DNA from: Chryseobacterium populi
Lineage (GTDB): Bacteria > Bacteroidota > Bacteroidia > Flavobacteriales > Weeksellaceae
Length of the DNA stretch: 64,000 nt
Direction of reading: 5' to 3'
NCBI RefSeq assembly: GCF_000282115.1
Contig: NZ_AKJY01000009.1
Span: 1-64,000, forward strand
Within the stretch, counting starts at the first letter, position 1. The number at the start of each line of letters is the position of its first letter. Position numbers and translations under genes: made by a program. Under the pieces are notes generated by a model. It was not told where the DNA came from and searched no databases. It was given only the letters and a program-made list of their open reading frames with translations. Below, one piece after another: positions 9,297 through 16,643 of the stretch.

Positions 9297-10601
9297 ATGG
9301 CTGAAAGCAATAATAAAAATATAGGAATAACCCTGAAAGCGGCGTTTGCTGCTTTTGGAGTCTACTTCTGCATGTATGGTTTTAGGAAGCCGTTTACTGT
9401 AGCTTCGTTTGAGGGACTTTCTTATTTTGGGATTGAGTATAAAGTATTGATCATCATTGCCCAGGTCATGGGATATTTCATCTCAAAATTCATCGGGATA
9501 CGCTTTATTTCTGAATTAAAGCCTGAAAAGAGAATTTCTTATTTATTTATTTTCATCGTCATTGCAGAGCTTGCTTTACTCGGATTTGCCGTTGTTCCGG
9601 CTCCTTATAATATCCTTTTTATGTTTATCAACGGGATGCCGCTGGGAATGATCTGGGGAATTGTCTTCTCTTATATTGAAGGACGGAAAACCACAGAGAT
9701 CATTGGCTTATTTCTCTGCTCAAGCTTTGTCGTTTCTTCAGGATTTACAAAGTCCGTCGGAAAATTTTTAATGGATACTTTCGGAGTTTCGGAGTTCTGG
9801 ATGCCTTTTACCACAGGATTATTTTTTATCATTCCGCTTATTATTTTCGGGTTTATGCTGGAAAGAATTCCCAGGCCTACAGAAGAAGATATTTTGTTGA
9901 AAAACAAGAGACAACCGCTTCATAAAAATGAACGAAAAGCACTTATCCGTCAGTTTTTCATCCCTATTATCTGTATTACATTTCTGTATGTAAGCCTTAC
10001 TGTTTTAAGGGATTTCAGGGATAATTTCAACCGTGAGATCTGGGATAATCTGAATATCAGGTTTGATAGCTCTATTTTCACCATAACCGAGATTCCCATT
10101 GCCATTATGGTATTGCTGGTCTTAAGTTTTATGGTAAAAGTAAAGAACAATAAAAAAGCATTTGCCTATTATCATTATATTCTTTTTATAGGAATAGGAA
10201 GTGTAGGCCTTTCCACCTACCTTTTTCAAAATGGCTTCATGTCTCCTTTTTTGTGGATGGTCCTTTCCGGTTTTGGAATGTATCTATGCTATATCCCTTT
10301 CAACGGAATTTATTTCGACCGGATGATTGCCGCTTTTGAAATTAAAGGAAATGTGGGATTCCTGATCTATTTTGTAGATTCCTTCGGGTATCTGGGAAGT
10401 GTTCTGATTCTTCTTTATAAAAACTTCGGGTCTGCCAGAACTTCATGGCTTAATTTTTACATCTATCTGAATTACATAATTGTCATCATTGTTCTCATCT
10501 CATCTTTGATTGCTTATTTAAGCTTCAGAAAAAAATCAAGACCTAAATCAAACAACAATAATCCATACATCAATTTCGATACCCGTTCGAAAATGATCTA
10601 A
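9297..10601 (+). CDS. DUF5690 family MFS-like inner-membrane transporter
   Basis: A 434-aa polytopic protein with about twelve hydrophobic helices in a major-facilitator layout. An early YGFRKPFTVASF motif after the first helix recalls the MYxxRK region of organophosphate antiporters such as GlpT. It is recognised as DUF5690, whose substrates are not established. Position in the operon (9 bp after the TonB receptor, 15 bp before the FAD enzyme) suggests it carries the compound admitted by the receptor across the cytoplasmic membrane. Transport of an aminophosphonate is an inference from context. No periplasmic binding protein is present, so uptake would not be of the PhnCDE ABC type. Confidence 0.8.
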   Translation: MAESNNKNIGITLKAAFAAFGVYFCMYGFRKPFTVASFEGLSYFGIEYKVLIIIAQVMGYFISKFIGIRFISELKPEKRISYLFIFIVIAELALLGFAVVPAPYNILFMFINGMPLGMIWGIVFSYIEGRKTTEIIGLFLCSSFVVSSGFTKSVGKFLMDTFGVSEFWMPFTTGLFFIIPLIIFGFMLERIPRPTEEDILLKNKRQPLHKNERKALIRQFFIPIICITFLYVSLTVLRDFRDNFNREIWDNLNIRFDSSIFTITEIPIAIMVLLVLSFMVKVKNNKKAFAYYHYILFIGIGSVGLSTYLFQNGFMSPFLWMVLSGFGMYLCYIPFNGIYFDRMIAAFEIKGNVGFLIYFVDSFGYLGSVLILLYKNFGSARTSWLNFYIYLNYIIVIIVLISSLIAYLSFRKKSRPKSNNNNPYINFDTRSKMI

Positions 10602-10616
10602 AAAAATACAGTAAAA

Positions 10617-11771
10617 ATGACAACAAAATTCGATTTAATCGTTGTGGGCGGCGGAATTTTAGGAACATTCCATGCTTATCATGCTTTAAAAAGAAACCTG
10701 AAAGTAGCCTTGCTTGAAAAAAACTCCCTTCCACAAGGTGCCACGGTAAGAAATTTCGGACAGGTAGTTCCATCCGGGATGGATCTGAAATGGCAGAACT
10801 TCGGAAGAGAAAGTTTAGCCCTCTATAATGAATTACAGTCTCAGGCCGATATGACAATCCGGAAAAACGGCTCCGTTTATATTGCATCCAATGATGAAGA
10901 AATGCAGTTGATCCATGAGCTCTACGAAATTAATAAGAGCAACGGCTATGAATCCGTCCTCCTATCTAAAAATGACTGCATCAAAAAGTACGATGCCCTG
11001 CGTTCTGATTACTGCAAAGGCGGACTGTTTTTTCCACAGGAGCTCTCAGTAGATTCTGCAGAAATGATCGTAAAACTTCATGCATTATTAAAAGAAAAGC
11101 TAGGTTTAAAAATATTCTATAGCACGACTGTTGTGGAAACATATGAAGATGATCAGCAATGTGTTGCTACAACCGCAGAAGGAACAGAATTCAAGGCAGA
11201 AAAAATAATTATCTGTGGTGGCCATGAGTTTAAAACATTATATCCTAAACTGTTCAATGAAAGTGATCTTGAAGTAAGTAAATTGCAGATGCTTCAGACA
11301 AAACCCCAGGGAATTTATTCTTTACAAGGTAATATCCTGACCGGATTATCCATCAGACGATACGAATCTTTCCGGGAATGCCCTTCCTATGAAAAGATCA
11401 AATCGCTTGAAGAGCCAAATTCTTTTGAGAAAAAATACGGAATTCATATTTTATTCAAACAGGCTCTCGACGGATCTGTTATCCTCGGAGATTCCCATGA
11501 ATACGCAAGTGCAAAAGATTCCGATGCTTTGGGGTATGACCTTAATATGGAGATTGATGAATTTATGATCAATGAAGCCCGGAAAATTATAGATCTGCCG
11601 ACTTACGAAATTCAGAGAAGATGGTTTGGAGTCTATTCCCAATGCAAAACAAAAGACCTCTTTGAACACAGCCCATCTCCTGATATTCATATCGTAACCG
11701 GGATCGGCGGAAAAGGAATGACCGGGAGTGGTGGCTTTTCAAAATTTAATATTGATAAAATTTACACATAA
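10617..11771 (+). CDS. TIGR03364-type FAD-dependent oxidoreductase (proposed aminophosphonate oxidase)
   Basis: A 384-aa flavoenzyme of the DAO/glycine-oxidase superfamily. The dinucleotide-binding motif VVGGGILG is at residues 9-16 and is followed by LLEKN. A substrate-domain arginine-rich stretch EIQRRWFGVY and a C-terminal flavin motif GIGGKGMTGSGGF are present. The family TIGR03364 is known to sit next to PhnX-like hydrolases and was proposed to deaminate aminoethylphosphonate-like compounds such as hydroxylated derivatives. Here it is 5 bp upstream of exactly such a hydrolase. Expected reaction: amine plus O2 to phosphonoaldehyde, ammonia and H2O2. The true substrate (aminoethyl-, N-methyl-aminoethyl- or hydroxyaminoethylphosphonate) cannot be read from sequence. 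Confidence 0.85.
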   Translation: MTTKFDLIVVGGGILGTFHAYHALKRNLKVALLEKNSLPQGATVRNFGQVVPSGMDLKWQNFGRESLALYNELQSQADMTIRKNGSVYIASNDEEMQLIHELYEINKSNGYESVLLSKNDCIKKYDALRSDYCKGGLFFPQELSVDSAEMIVKLHALLKEKLGLKIFYSTTVVETYEDDQQCVATTAEGTEFKAEKIIICGGHEFKTLYPKLFNESDLEVSKLQMLQTKPQGIYSLQGNILTGLSIRRYESFRECPSYEKIKSLEEPNSFEKKYGIHILFKQALDGSVILGDSHEYASAKDSDALGYDLNMEIDEFMINEARKIIDLPTYEIQRRWFGVYSQCKTKDLFEHSPSPDIHIVTGIGGKGMTGSGGFSKFNIDKIYT

Positions 11772-11776
11772 AATAA

Positions 11777-12445
11777 ATGAAGAATATAGAATTATTGGTT
11801 CTGGATATGGCCGGAACTACAATTAATGAAGACAATGTAGTATACAAAACACTAATGAACGCTGTGAATGACTACGGATATCAGGTTTCTTTAGAGAAAG
11901 TTTTATCCAGCTGTGCAGGCATGGAAAAGCTGGAAGCTATCAGCAGCTTATTAAAGGAAATCGGCGGAAAAGAAGAAGAGGCTCCGGCTATTTTTGAAAG
12001 TTTTTCAGACCAGCTAAAGGAAGCTTACCGGAATCTCAATGTACAGCCTATTAACGGGGTAGAAAATTTCTTAATAAAAATGAGGTCCGGGAACAAAAAA
12101 ATTGTTTTGAATACAGGATATACTTCTGAAATAGCACAACAGCTTTTAGACAAACTGGGCTGGAAAGAAAACAGGCATTACGATGCCCTGATTACGGCAG
12201 ATGATGTCTCAGAAAGCCGCCCAAGCCCTGAAATGATATATCTTGCTATGAAGAAATTTAACATCATTGAACCAGAAAAAGTTTTAAAAGCCGGCGATTC
12301 TGTGATTGATATTGAGGAGGGGAAAAATGCCGGCTGCGGACTTACCATTGCCGTCCTTTCCGGAGCTCAAAGTAAAACCGAACTGGAAAAATCCAATCCG
12401 GATTATATTTTTAATACCATATCTGAGGCTGAAGAAATTCTTTAA
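11777..12445 (+). CDS. TIGR03351-type phosphonatase-like HAD hydrolase
   Basis: A 222-aa HAD enzyme. The nucleophile motif is DMAGT (Asp10), the form used by phosphonatases in place of DxDxT. Lys51 in GMEKLEAI aligns by eye with the Schiff-base lysine of PhnX (MGLLKIDH), and Arg148 in ESRPSPEM replaces the usual HAD lysine. The Mg-binding acidic motif is GDSVIDIE (Asp174, Asp178). Keeping both the lysine and the AGT motif predicts hydrolysis of a C-P bond in phosphonoacetaldehyde or a close relative. No PhnW transaminase is present, so the FAD enzyme upstream is the likely source of the aldehyde. It is the last gene of the operon. Confidence 0.87.
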   Translation: MKNIELLVLDMAGTTINEDNVVYKTLMNAVNDYGYQVSLEKVLSSCAGMEKLEAISSLLKEIGGKEEEAPAIFESFSDQLKEAYRNLNVQPINGVENFLIKMRSGNKKIVLNTGYTSEIAQQLLDKLGWKENRHYDALITADDVSESRPSPEMIYLAMKKFNIIEPEKVLKAGDSVIDIEEGKNAGCGLTIAVLSGAQSKTELEKSNPDYIFNTISEAEEIL

Positions 12446-12507
12446 CTTATTCTTTCAAACAAAGTCCTGATTCAGCCTCTTTGGTTCAAACATTTTGGTT
12501 AGCTACT

Positions 12508-12577
12508 GATAACACAAACTATTCACGAATGGCTTATTAATTTTTATTGTGCTATTGTGAAGTCTGTTTGTGTTATC
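12508..12577 (+). repeat. 12-bp inverted repeat, possible dispersed intergenic element
   Basis: The arms GATAACACAAAC (12508-12519) and GTTTGTGTTATC (12566-12577) are perfect reverse complements. Partly matching inner arms follow, ATTCAC and GTGAAG. The spacing (46 bp) and lack of a T tract argue against a simple terminator. Similar sequences are, from memory, common between genes in related genomes, so this may be a repeated palindromic element. It could still help separate the operon transcript from the next gene. Confidence 0.5.
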
Positions 12578-12636
12578 TGTGTTTTAAGACATAGCACTTT
12601 TAATTATCAATTAATTAACTTTCAATTCACGATTGT

Positions 12637-12689
12637 TTACAAATAGTAAATTAGTTTTACAATTATTAAATTAAAATTACTATTTGTAA
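12637..12689 (+). promoter_or_regulatory. Second copy of the long-spaced inverted repeat (site 2 of 2)
   Basis: The arms TTACAAATAGTAAA (12637-12650) and ATTACTATTTGTAA (12676-12689) match as reverse complements at 13 of 14 positions, or 15 of 16 when extended by GT/AC at the outer ends. The spacer is 25 bp. The ATG of the secreted phosphatase-type gene is 30 bp downstream. The arm shares 12 of 14 bases with site 1 at 6406-6419 and the geometry is nearly the same. This places both transcription units under one likely regulator. Confidence 0.7.
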
Positions 12690-12718
12690 ACTTTTTTATT
12701 TTTAAACAATTTAAACTC

Positions 12719-14572
12719 ATGAAAACAAAACTCTTTTCAATGGCGGTCTTAATGAGCTTCTTTCTAAGTGCTCAGACTAAAAAAGTTCTTTTTATTGGTG
12801 TTGACGGATGCCGAACTGATGTGATGATGTCTTCCAATACTCCTAACATTCATGCATTAGCGAATCAATCGATTTATTCTTTAGATGGCCTTTGCGCTGC
12901 CCCTACCTGGAGCGGAAACGGCTGGAGCACAATGCTTACCGGAGTATGGCATACGAAGCACAATGTTCAGGATAATAATTTTACCAACCCTAATTACGCC
13001 AGTTACCCTGATTTCCTGACAAGAGCGGAAACTTACAATCCGAATTTAAAAACCATTTCTTTAGCACACTGGGCTCCTGTAAATGATAAAATCGTTCAGA
13101 ACGCGGATGTACAAACCAATTTAAGCACAGATTTAGCGGTAAAAAATGCGGCAGTCAATGCTTTACAAAATGATAATCCTGATATTCTGTTTGTTGATTT
13201 TGACGACGTAGACCACGCCGGACATTCGTACGGTTTCTCTTCAGGTGTTCCACAATATGTTTCTTCAATACAGACAACGGATACCTATATCGGGGAAATT
13301 GTCAATGCCATGAAAAACAGGCCAACTTATCAGAATGAAGACTGGCTGGTGGTTGTAACGACAGATCACGGGGCAGTGGATAACGGACATGGTGGAGGAA
13401 ATCTTTCGGAAAGAAATATTTTCACGATTTATTCAAACCCGAATTTTATTCCGCAACAGATCAGCAAAACGGTAATCGACACCAATAAAACTTACAATCA
13501 GCTTAATCTTCCTGCAGGTTCTTATGCAAAACCGGCCAATCAGTCTCCATTTAATTTTGGAACCAGCCAGGATTTTACCGTTGAATTTTGGGTAAAGCCT
13601 AACGCTGGCTATTCAAGTGATCCCGTGATGATCAGTAATAAAAACTGGAACAGTGGAAAAAACAAAGGTTTCGTCATTTCGGGATATTCCGGACAGACTT
13701 TTAAAATGAATATTGGTGACGGAACCAACAGGATTGACCTTGTGGGAGGAAAAGTTGAGACGAATAAATGGAAACATATTGCAGTAAGCTTTGACAGAGA
13801 CGGTCTTGTAACGCTGTATGAAGATGGAGTTCCGGTAACTTTTGCTAAAATGAATACGATCGGGAATATCGATTCCGGGCTTCCGCTTACGATCAACCAG
13901 GATGGAACCAATGCTTACGGACAAAATCTGGCTGCTTCTTATAGAGATATCAGAATCTGGAAATCTGCAATCCCAAATAATGTTTTGGTGAACTGGGCAA
14001 ATCAGAATATCACGGCTTCCCATCCTTATTATTCACAATTATTGGCCAACTGGAAATGCGATGAAACTTCGGGAAATACACTGACCGATTCAAGCCCGAA
14101 CAGCAATAATTCTACGATTACAGGTAACCCCACAAGGTCCCATAATGCCACTGCTAATTTTAAAATTTACAATTATCTGTCAACTACGAGAGAAACAGAT
14201 CATTTGCCAACCGTATTGAACTGGCTGTGTATTCCGGTTCAGCCTTCATGGGGAATAGATGGTATCAACAGAATCCCTGAATGTTCACCGGGCAATTTAT
14301 CTTCAAGAAATATTGAAGTCCCGGCAAATGATTTTACGGTTTATCCCAATCCCGCTCAACAGAATATCACTATAAAATTCAAATCGGAAGATAAAGAATC
14401 AAATGTTGAAATCATAGACTCAAGAGGAAATGTTATCTCTACTAAAAGATTAAACTCTTCACAAGGGTATTATGATGAAAAACTCAATACAGAAACTCTT
14501 CCTGCCGGCTCCTATTTCATAAAAGTGACCGGTAATAAAAAATCTTTTTCAAAAATTTTCATTAAAAAATAA
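12719..14572 (+). CDS. Secreted alkaline-phosphatase-superfamily enzyme with LamG domain and T9SS sorting signal
   Basis: A 617-aa exported protein. A signal peptide (1-19, ending LSAQ) precedes an alkaline-phosphatase/nucleotide-pyrophosphatase-type domain (about 22-250). Visible metal and catalytic residues are Asp29 in GVDG, a probable nucleophile Ser65 in PTWSGNGWSTMLTG (aligned with the NPP threonine), the DDVDHAGHSYG pair, and TTDHG with a nearby GHGG. A laminin-G-like domain (about 265-460) and a type A T9SS C-terminal domain (about 545-617, VYPNPAQ) follow, so it is probably displayed on or released from the cell surface. The superfamily includes phosphodiesterases and phosphonoacetate hydrolase. 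The shared upstream repeat suggests it supplies substrate to the operon before it. Confidence 0.88.
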   Translation: MKTKLFSMAVLMSFFLSAQTKKVLFIGVDGCRTDVMMSSNTPNIHALANQSIYSLDGLCAAPTWSGNGWSTMLTGVWHTKHNVQDNNFTNPNYASYPDFLTRAETYNPNLKTISLAHWAPVNDKIVQNADVQTNLSTDLAVKNAAVNALQNDNPDILFVDFDDVDHAGHSYGFSSGVPQYVSSIQTTDTYIGEIVNAMKNRPTYQNEDWLVVVTTDHGAVDNGHGGGNLSERNIFTIYSNPNFIPQQISKTVIDTNKTYNQLNLPAGSYAKPANQSPFNFGTSQDFTVEFWVKPNAGYSSDPVMISNKNWNSGKNKGFVISGYSGQTFKMNIGDGTNRIDLVGGKVETNKWKHIAVSFDRDGLVTLYEDGVPVTFAKMNTIGNIDSGLPLTINQDGTNAYGQNLAASYRDIRIWKSAIPNNVLVNWANQNITASHPYYSQLLANWKCDETSGNTLTDSSPNSNNSTITGNPTRSHNATANFKIYNYLSTTRETDHLPTVLNWLCIPVQPSWGIDGINRIPECSPGNLSSRNIEVPANDFTVYPNPAQQNITIKFKSEDKESNVEIIDSRGNVISTKRLNSSQGYYDEKLNTETLPAGSYFIKVTGNKKSFSKIFIKK

Positions 14573-14621
14573 AATACAGAGAAATTTTTTAATTATAATC
14601 GCATAATAGATTTAATTTTTG

Positions 14622-14666
14622 ATATTAGAACAAGGACATAATGATCTGAGTTCTAATATTTTTTTT
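14622..14666 (+). terminator. Rho-independent terminator after phosphatase-type gene
   Basis: Arms ATATTAGAAC (14622-14631) and GTTCTAATAT (14650-14659) pair perfectly and are followed by a run of T to 14666. Confidence 0.8.
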
Positions 14667-14992
14667 ATGGAAGGTCCTGAATTATTTAAGATTATTGGTC
14701 TTCCGTTTTACATGTCTTTTTAATTTATTAACTAAAGTAAATTTAATAAATTAAAAAGATTCAAAATTAAGCTAAAATACTGGTTTTCTGATCGTCATAT
14801 TCCACATCGGTAATTACTTAGTTTTCTTCATACAAAACACTCAATTTAAAATTTGGGAATTTCTACGCTAAAATTTGTCTTTTTTTCAACGTTACTTTGG
14901 ATTGTTCAAACGAAGCTTCAAAACGGACAAATACAATGGCAAATTCCGAAAAGCCAATAAGAGAGTAGGAAAACCGCAAAAACTAATCAATC
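14667..14992 (+). other. Non-coding stretch upstream of unknown 474-aa gene
   Basis: About 330 bp with no convincing gene. A ten-codon frame (14936-14968, starting MANSEKP) is in frame with the next gene but closed by a stop, and a 63-codon frame in another phase looks random. The promoter of the next gene is presumably here; no clear -33/-7 pair was recognised. Confidence 0.4.
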
Positions 14993-16417
14993 ATGAAAAA
15001 CCCCACAGATGTTTCTCCTTTTGTAGAAGCAGAAGAAATTATCGCAGAATTACAAAAACAGGCTAATAGTATTTTTTCATCAATCCTGAAAACCCCGCTT
15101 TCCCAGCTTACTATTACAGACAAGGGAAACTTTCCTTATTACTGGCAGAATCCGACCAATTTAGCTTTTAATAATAAAACGTACAACTGGATTGCTTCCA
15201 ACCTGAAGGCCAATACCACTCCGGTACAGCTAGACCAGGTTTTCACCAACTTTTATACCCAGGTTTTATCTAAAGTGGTGTATTCTCTATCCACAAGTGA
15301 TACTGCAACACTGAACACAGCTCAACAGAATGCCGTGAATCAGCAGGTGGCTTTACTTAATTCCTGGAAACAGGCGTATGGAAGCCTTCCTCCTGCAACT
15401 CCAACAATGCAGCCTATTGATGTCATCATGAATACTATTGCAACACAATGGGCGTCTCCAAAAACTACGCTTAGTGAAATCCAGGTAAGTAAAAATCTAA
15501 ATAAGCTTTTAAATAATACCCCTGCAAGCGGAAAAGTTATTCTTCCGGTACTGGCCAATTACCTGAATGCATTGGGAGCTTCCGTCACGTTACAGAACAA
15601 TGTAACCATGAACAACGGCTATGTAAGCACAGCTTTAGGGAATGTTCAAACCCCTTCATCCGATAACGGAGGATTAACATTAGATAACAATACTACGGTT
15701 CCTGCCTTCCAGATGACCACCCAGATCAGTGATATTCTCAATGGCCTGAAGAACACGTCACAAGCCGTTAATCTCACCATGGAAGTCAGCCGCGAAACAA
15801 GCGACAGATTTACAGTATCCGTAAGCGGAAGCACTGGTTTTTCTATTCCTATACTGGATTTCTTAACGGTAGGGGTAAGTGGAAATGCAAAGTATTTTTC
15901 AGACAGTCTTGCGACTACAGAAAATAAAATAAGTGTATCAATGTCATTCACCGGAGCTACTTTAGTAAACTTTGGACCTTCAGCTTACAGTACAGCAACC
16001 GGACTGAACTGGGCTTGGTTTGCCCCGATTCAGGAAGCCATTAAAAACGGAAGCAAAGATGTGACAGGATTTAAATTTTCGCCAAATCCAAACATCGATT
16101 TTTCCCAAAACGGTCCTTTCGGATTGTTAAACGGAGTTGCTATTTCAAATTATCCTACGATTGTTATCAAAGTAACAAGCAGCAACTATCAAAGCATTCA
16201 GAAAACGTTTGAACAGTCTTCTTCCGTAAAAGTGTCTTTCCTGGGAATTCCTTTGGCCAGCGCATCAGAGTCTACTTATTCTTCTTCCACATCTGTAGAC
16301 AGCTCATCTTCTACAATCACGATTACTTTAAATCCGCCACAGGATCTTATCGCCGGAAACAGCGTGGATTCTTTAGGATGGGTTCTTGGAGCAGTTCTGG
16401 ATTATCCCGGAAACTAA
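14993..16417 (+). CDS. Unrecognised 474-aa protein with Ser/Thr-rich beta-type C-terminal half
   Basis: No family was recognised. There is no signal peptide or transmembrane helix. The first 170 residues look helical and include VEAEEIIAELQKQ. The second half (about 245-450) is rich in Ser, Thr, Asn and Val and in alternating beta-like segments such as VSVSGSTGFSIPI and VSMSFTGATLV, then SSSTSVDSSSSTITITL. That composition is seen in some soluble pore-forming or lectin-like proteins, but this is only resemblance. It ends GWVLGAVLDYPGN. It has its own terminator, and the patatin/EEP unit starts 226 bp downstream on the same strand. It may be an accessory secreted or effector-like protein. Confidence 0.75.
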   Translation: MKNPTDVSPFVEAEEIIAELQKQANSIFSSILKTPLSQLTITDKGNFPYYWQNPTNLAFNNKTYNWIASNLKANTTPVQLDQVFTNFYTQVLSKVVYSLSTSDTATLNTAQQNAVNQQVALLNSWKQAYGSLPPATPTMQPIDVIMNTIATQWASPKTTLSEIQVSKNLNKLLNNTPASGKVILPVLANYLNALGASVTLQNNVTMNNGYVSTALGNVQTPSSDNGGLTLDNNTTVPAFQMTTQISDILNGLKNTSQAVNLTMEVSRETSDRFTVSVSGSTGFSIPILDFLTVGVSGNAKYFSDSLATTENKISVSMSFTGATLVNFGPSAYSTATGLNWAWFAPIQEAIKNGSKDVTGFKFSPNPNIDFSQNGPFGLLNGVAISNYPTIVIKVTSSNYQSIQKTFEQSSSVKVSFLGIPLASASESTYSSSTSVDSSSSTITITLNPPQDLIAGNSVDSLGWVLGAVLDYPGN

Positions 16418-16458
16418 TTCAGGAAGTTGAATCTAAATAATAAACATTTAAATTTCAG

Positions 16459-16486
16459 GCTGTCTTTTTATTAAGGCAGCTTTTTA
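16459..16486 (+). terminator. Terminator after the 474-aa gene
   Basis: A short stem GCTGTC (16459-16464) and GGCAGC (16475-16480, one G-U pair) is followed by five T. It separates this gene from the patatin unit. Confidence 0.6.
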
Positions 16487-16643
16487 TTTGTATGAATTTG
16501 AATAATATAAGGGGAATAATTTTAAAACTAAGGATAATTCAGGATTAAATATAACACAAAAGGGGAATTTTATTTTTTAGGTATTTATTATAAATTCGTC
16601 CCAACAACAGGCTTTGTTAAAAACTAACAACTGATAAACAAAT

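Noticed and set aside
11777..12445. Calling the HAD enzyme a true PhnX
   Set aside because: Length, context and lack of PhnW fit the TIGR03351 relatives better than phosphonoacetaldehyde hydrolase itself.
14875..15066. 63-codon basic frame overlapping the start of the 474-aa gene
   Set aside because: It overlaps a longer, better frame and has a composition typical of a shifted reading.
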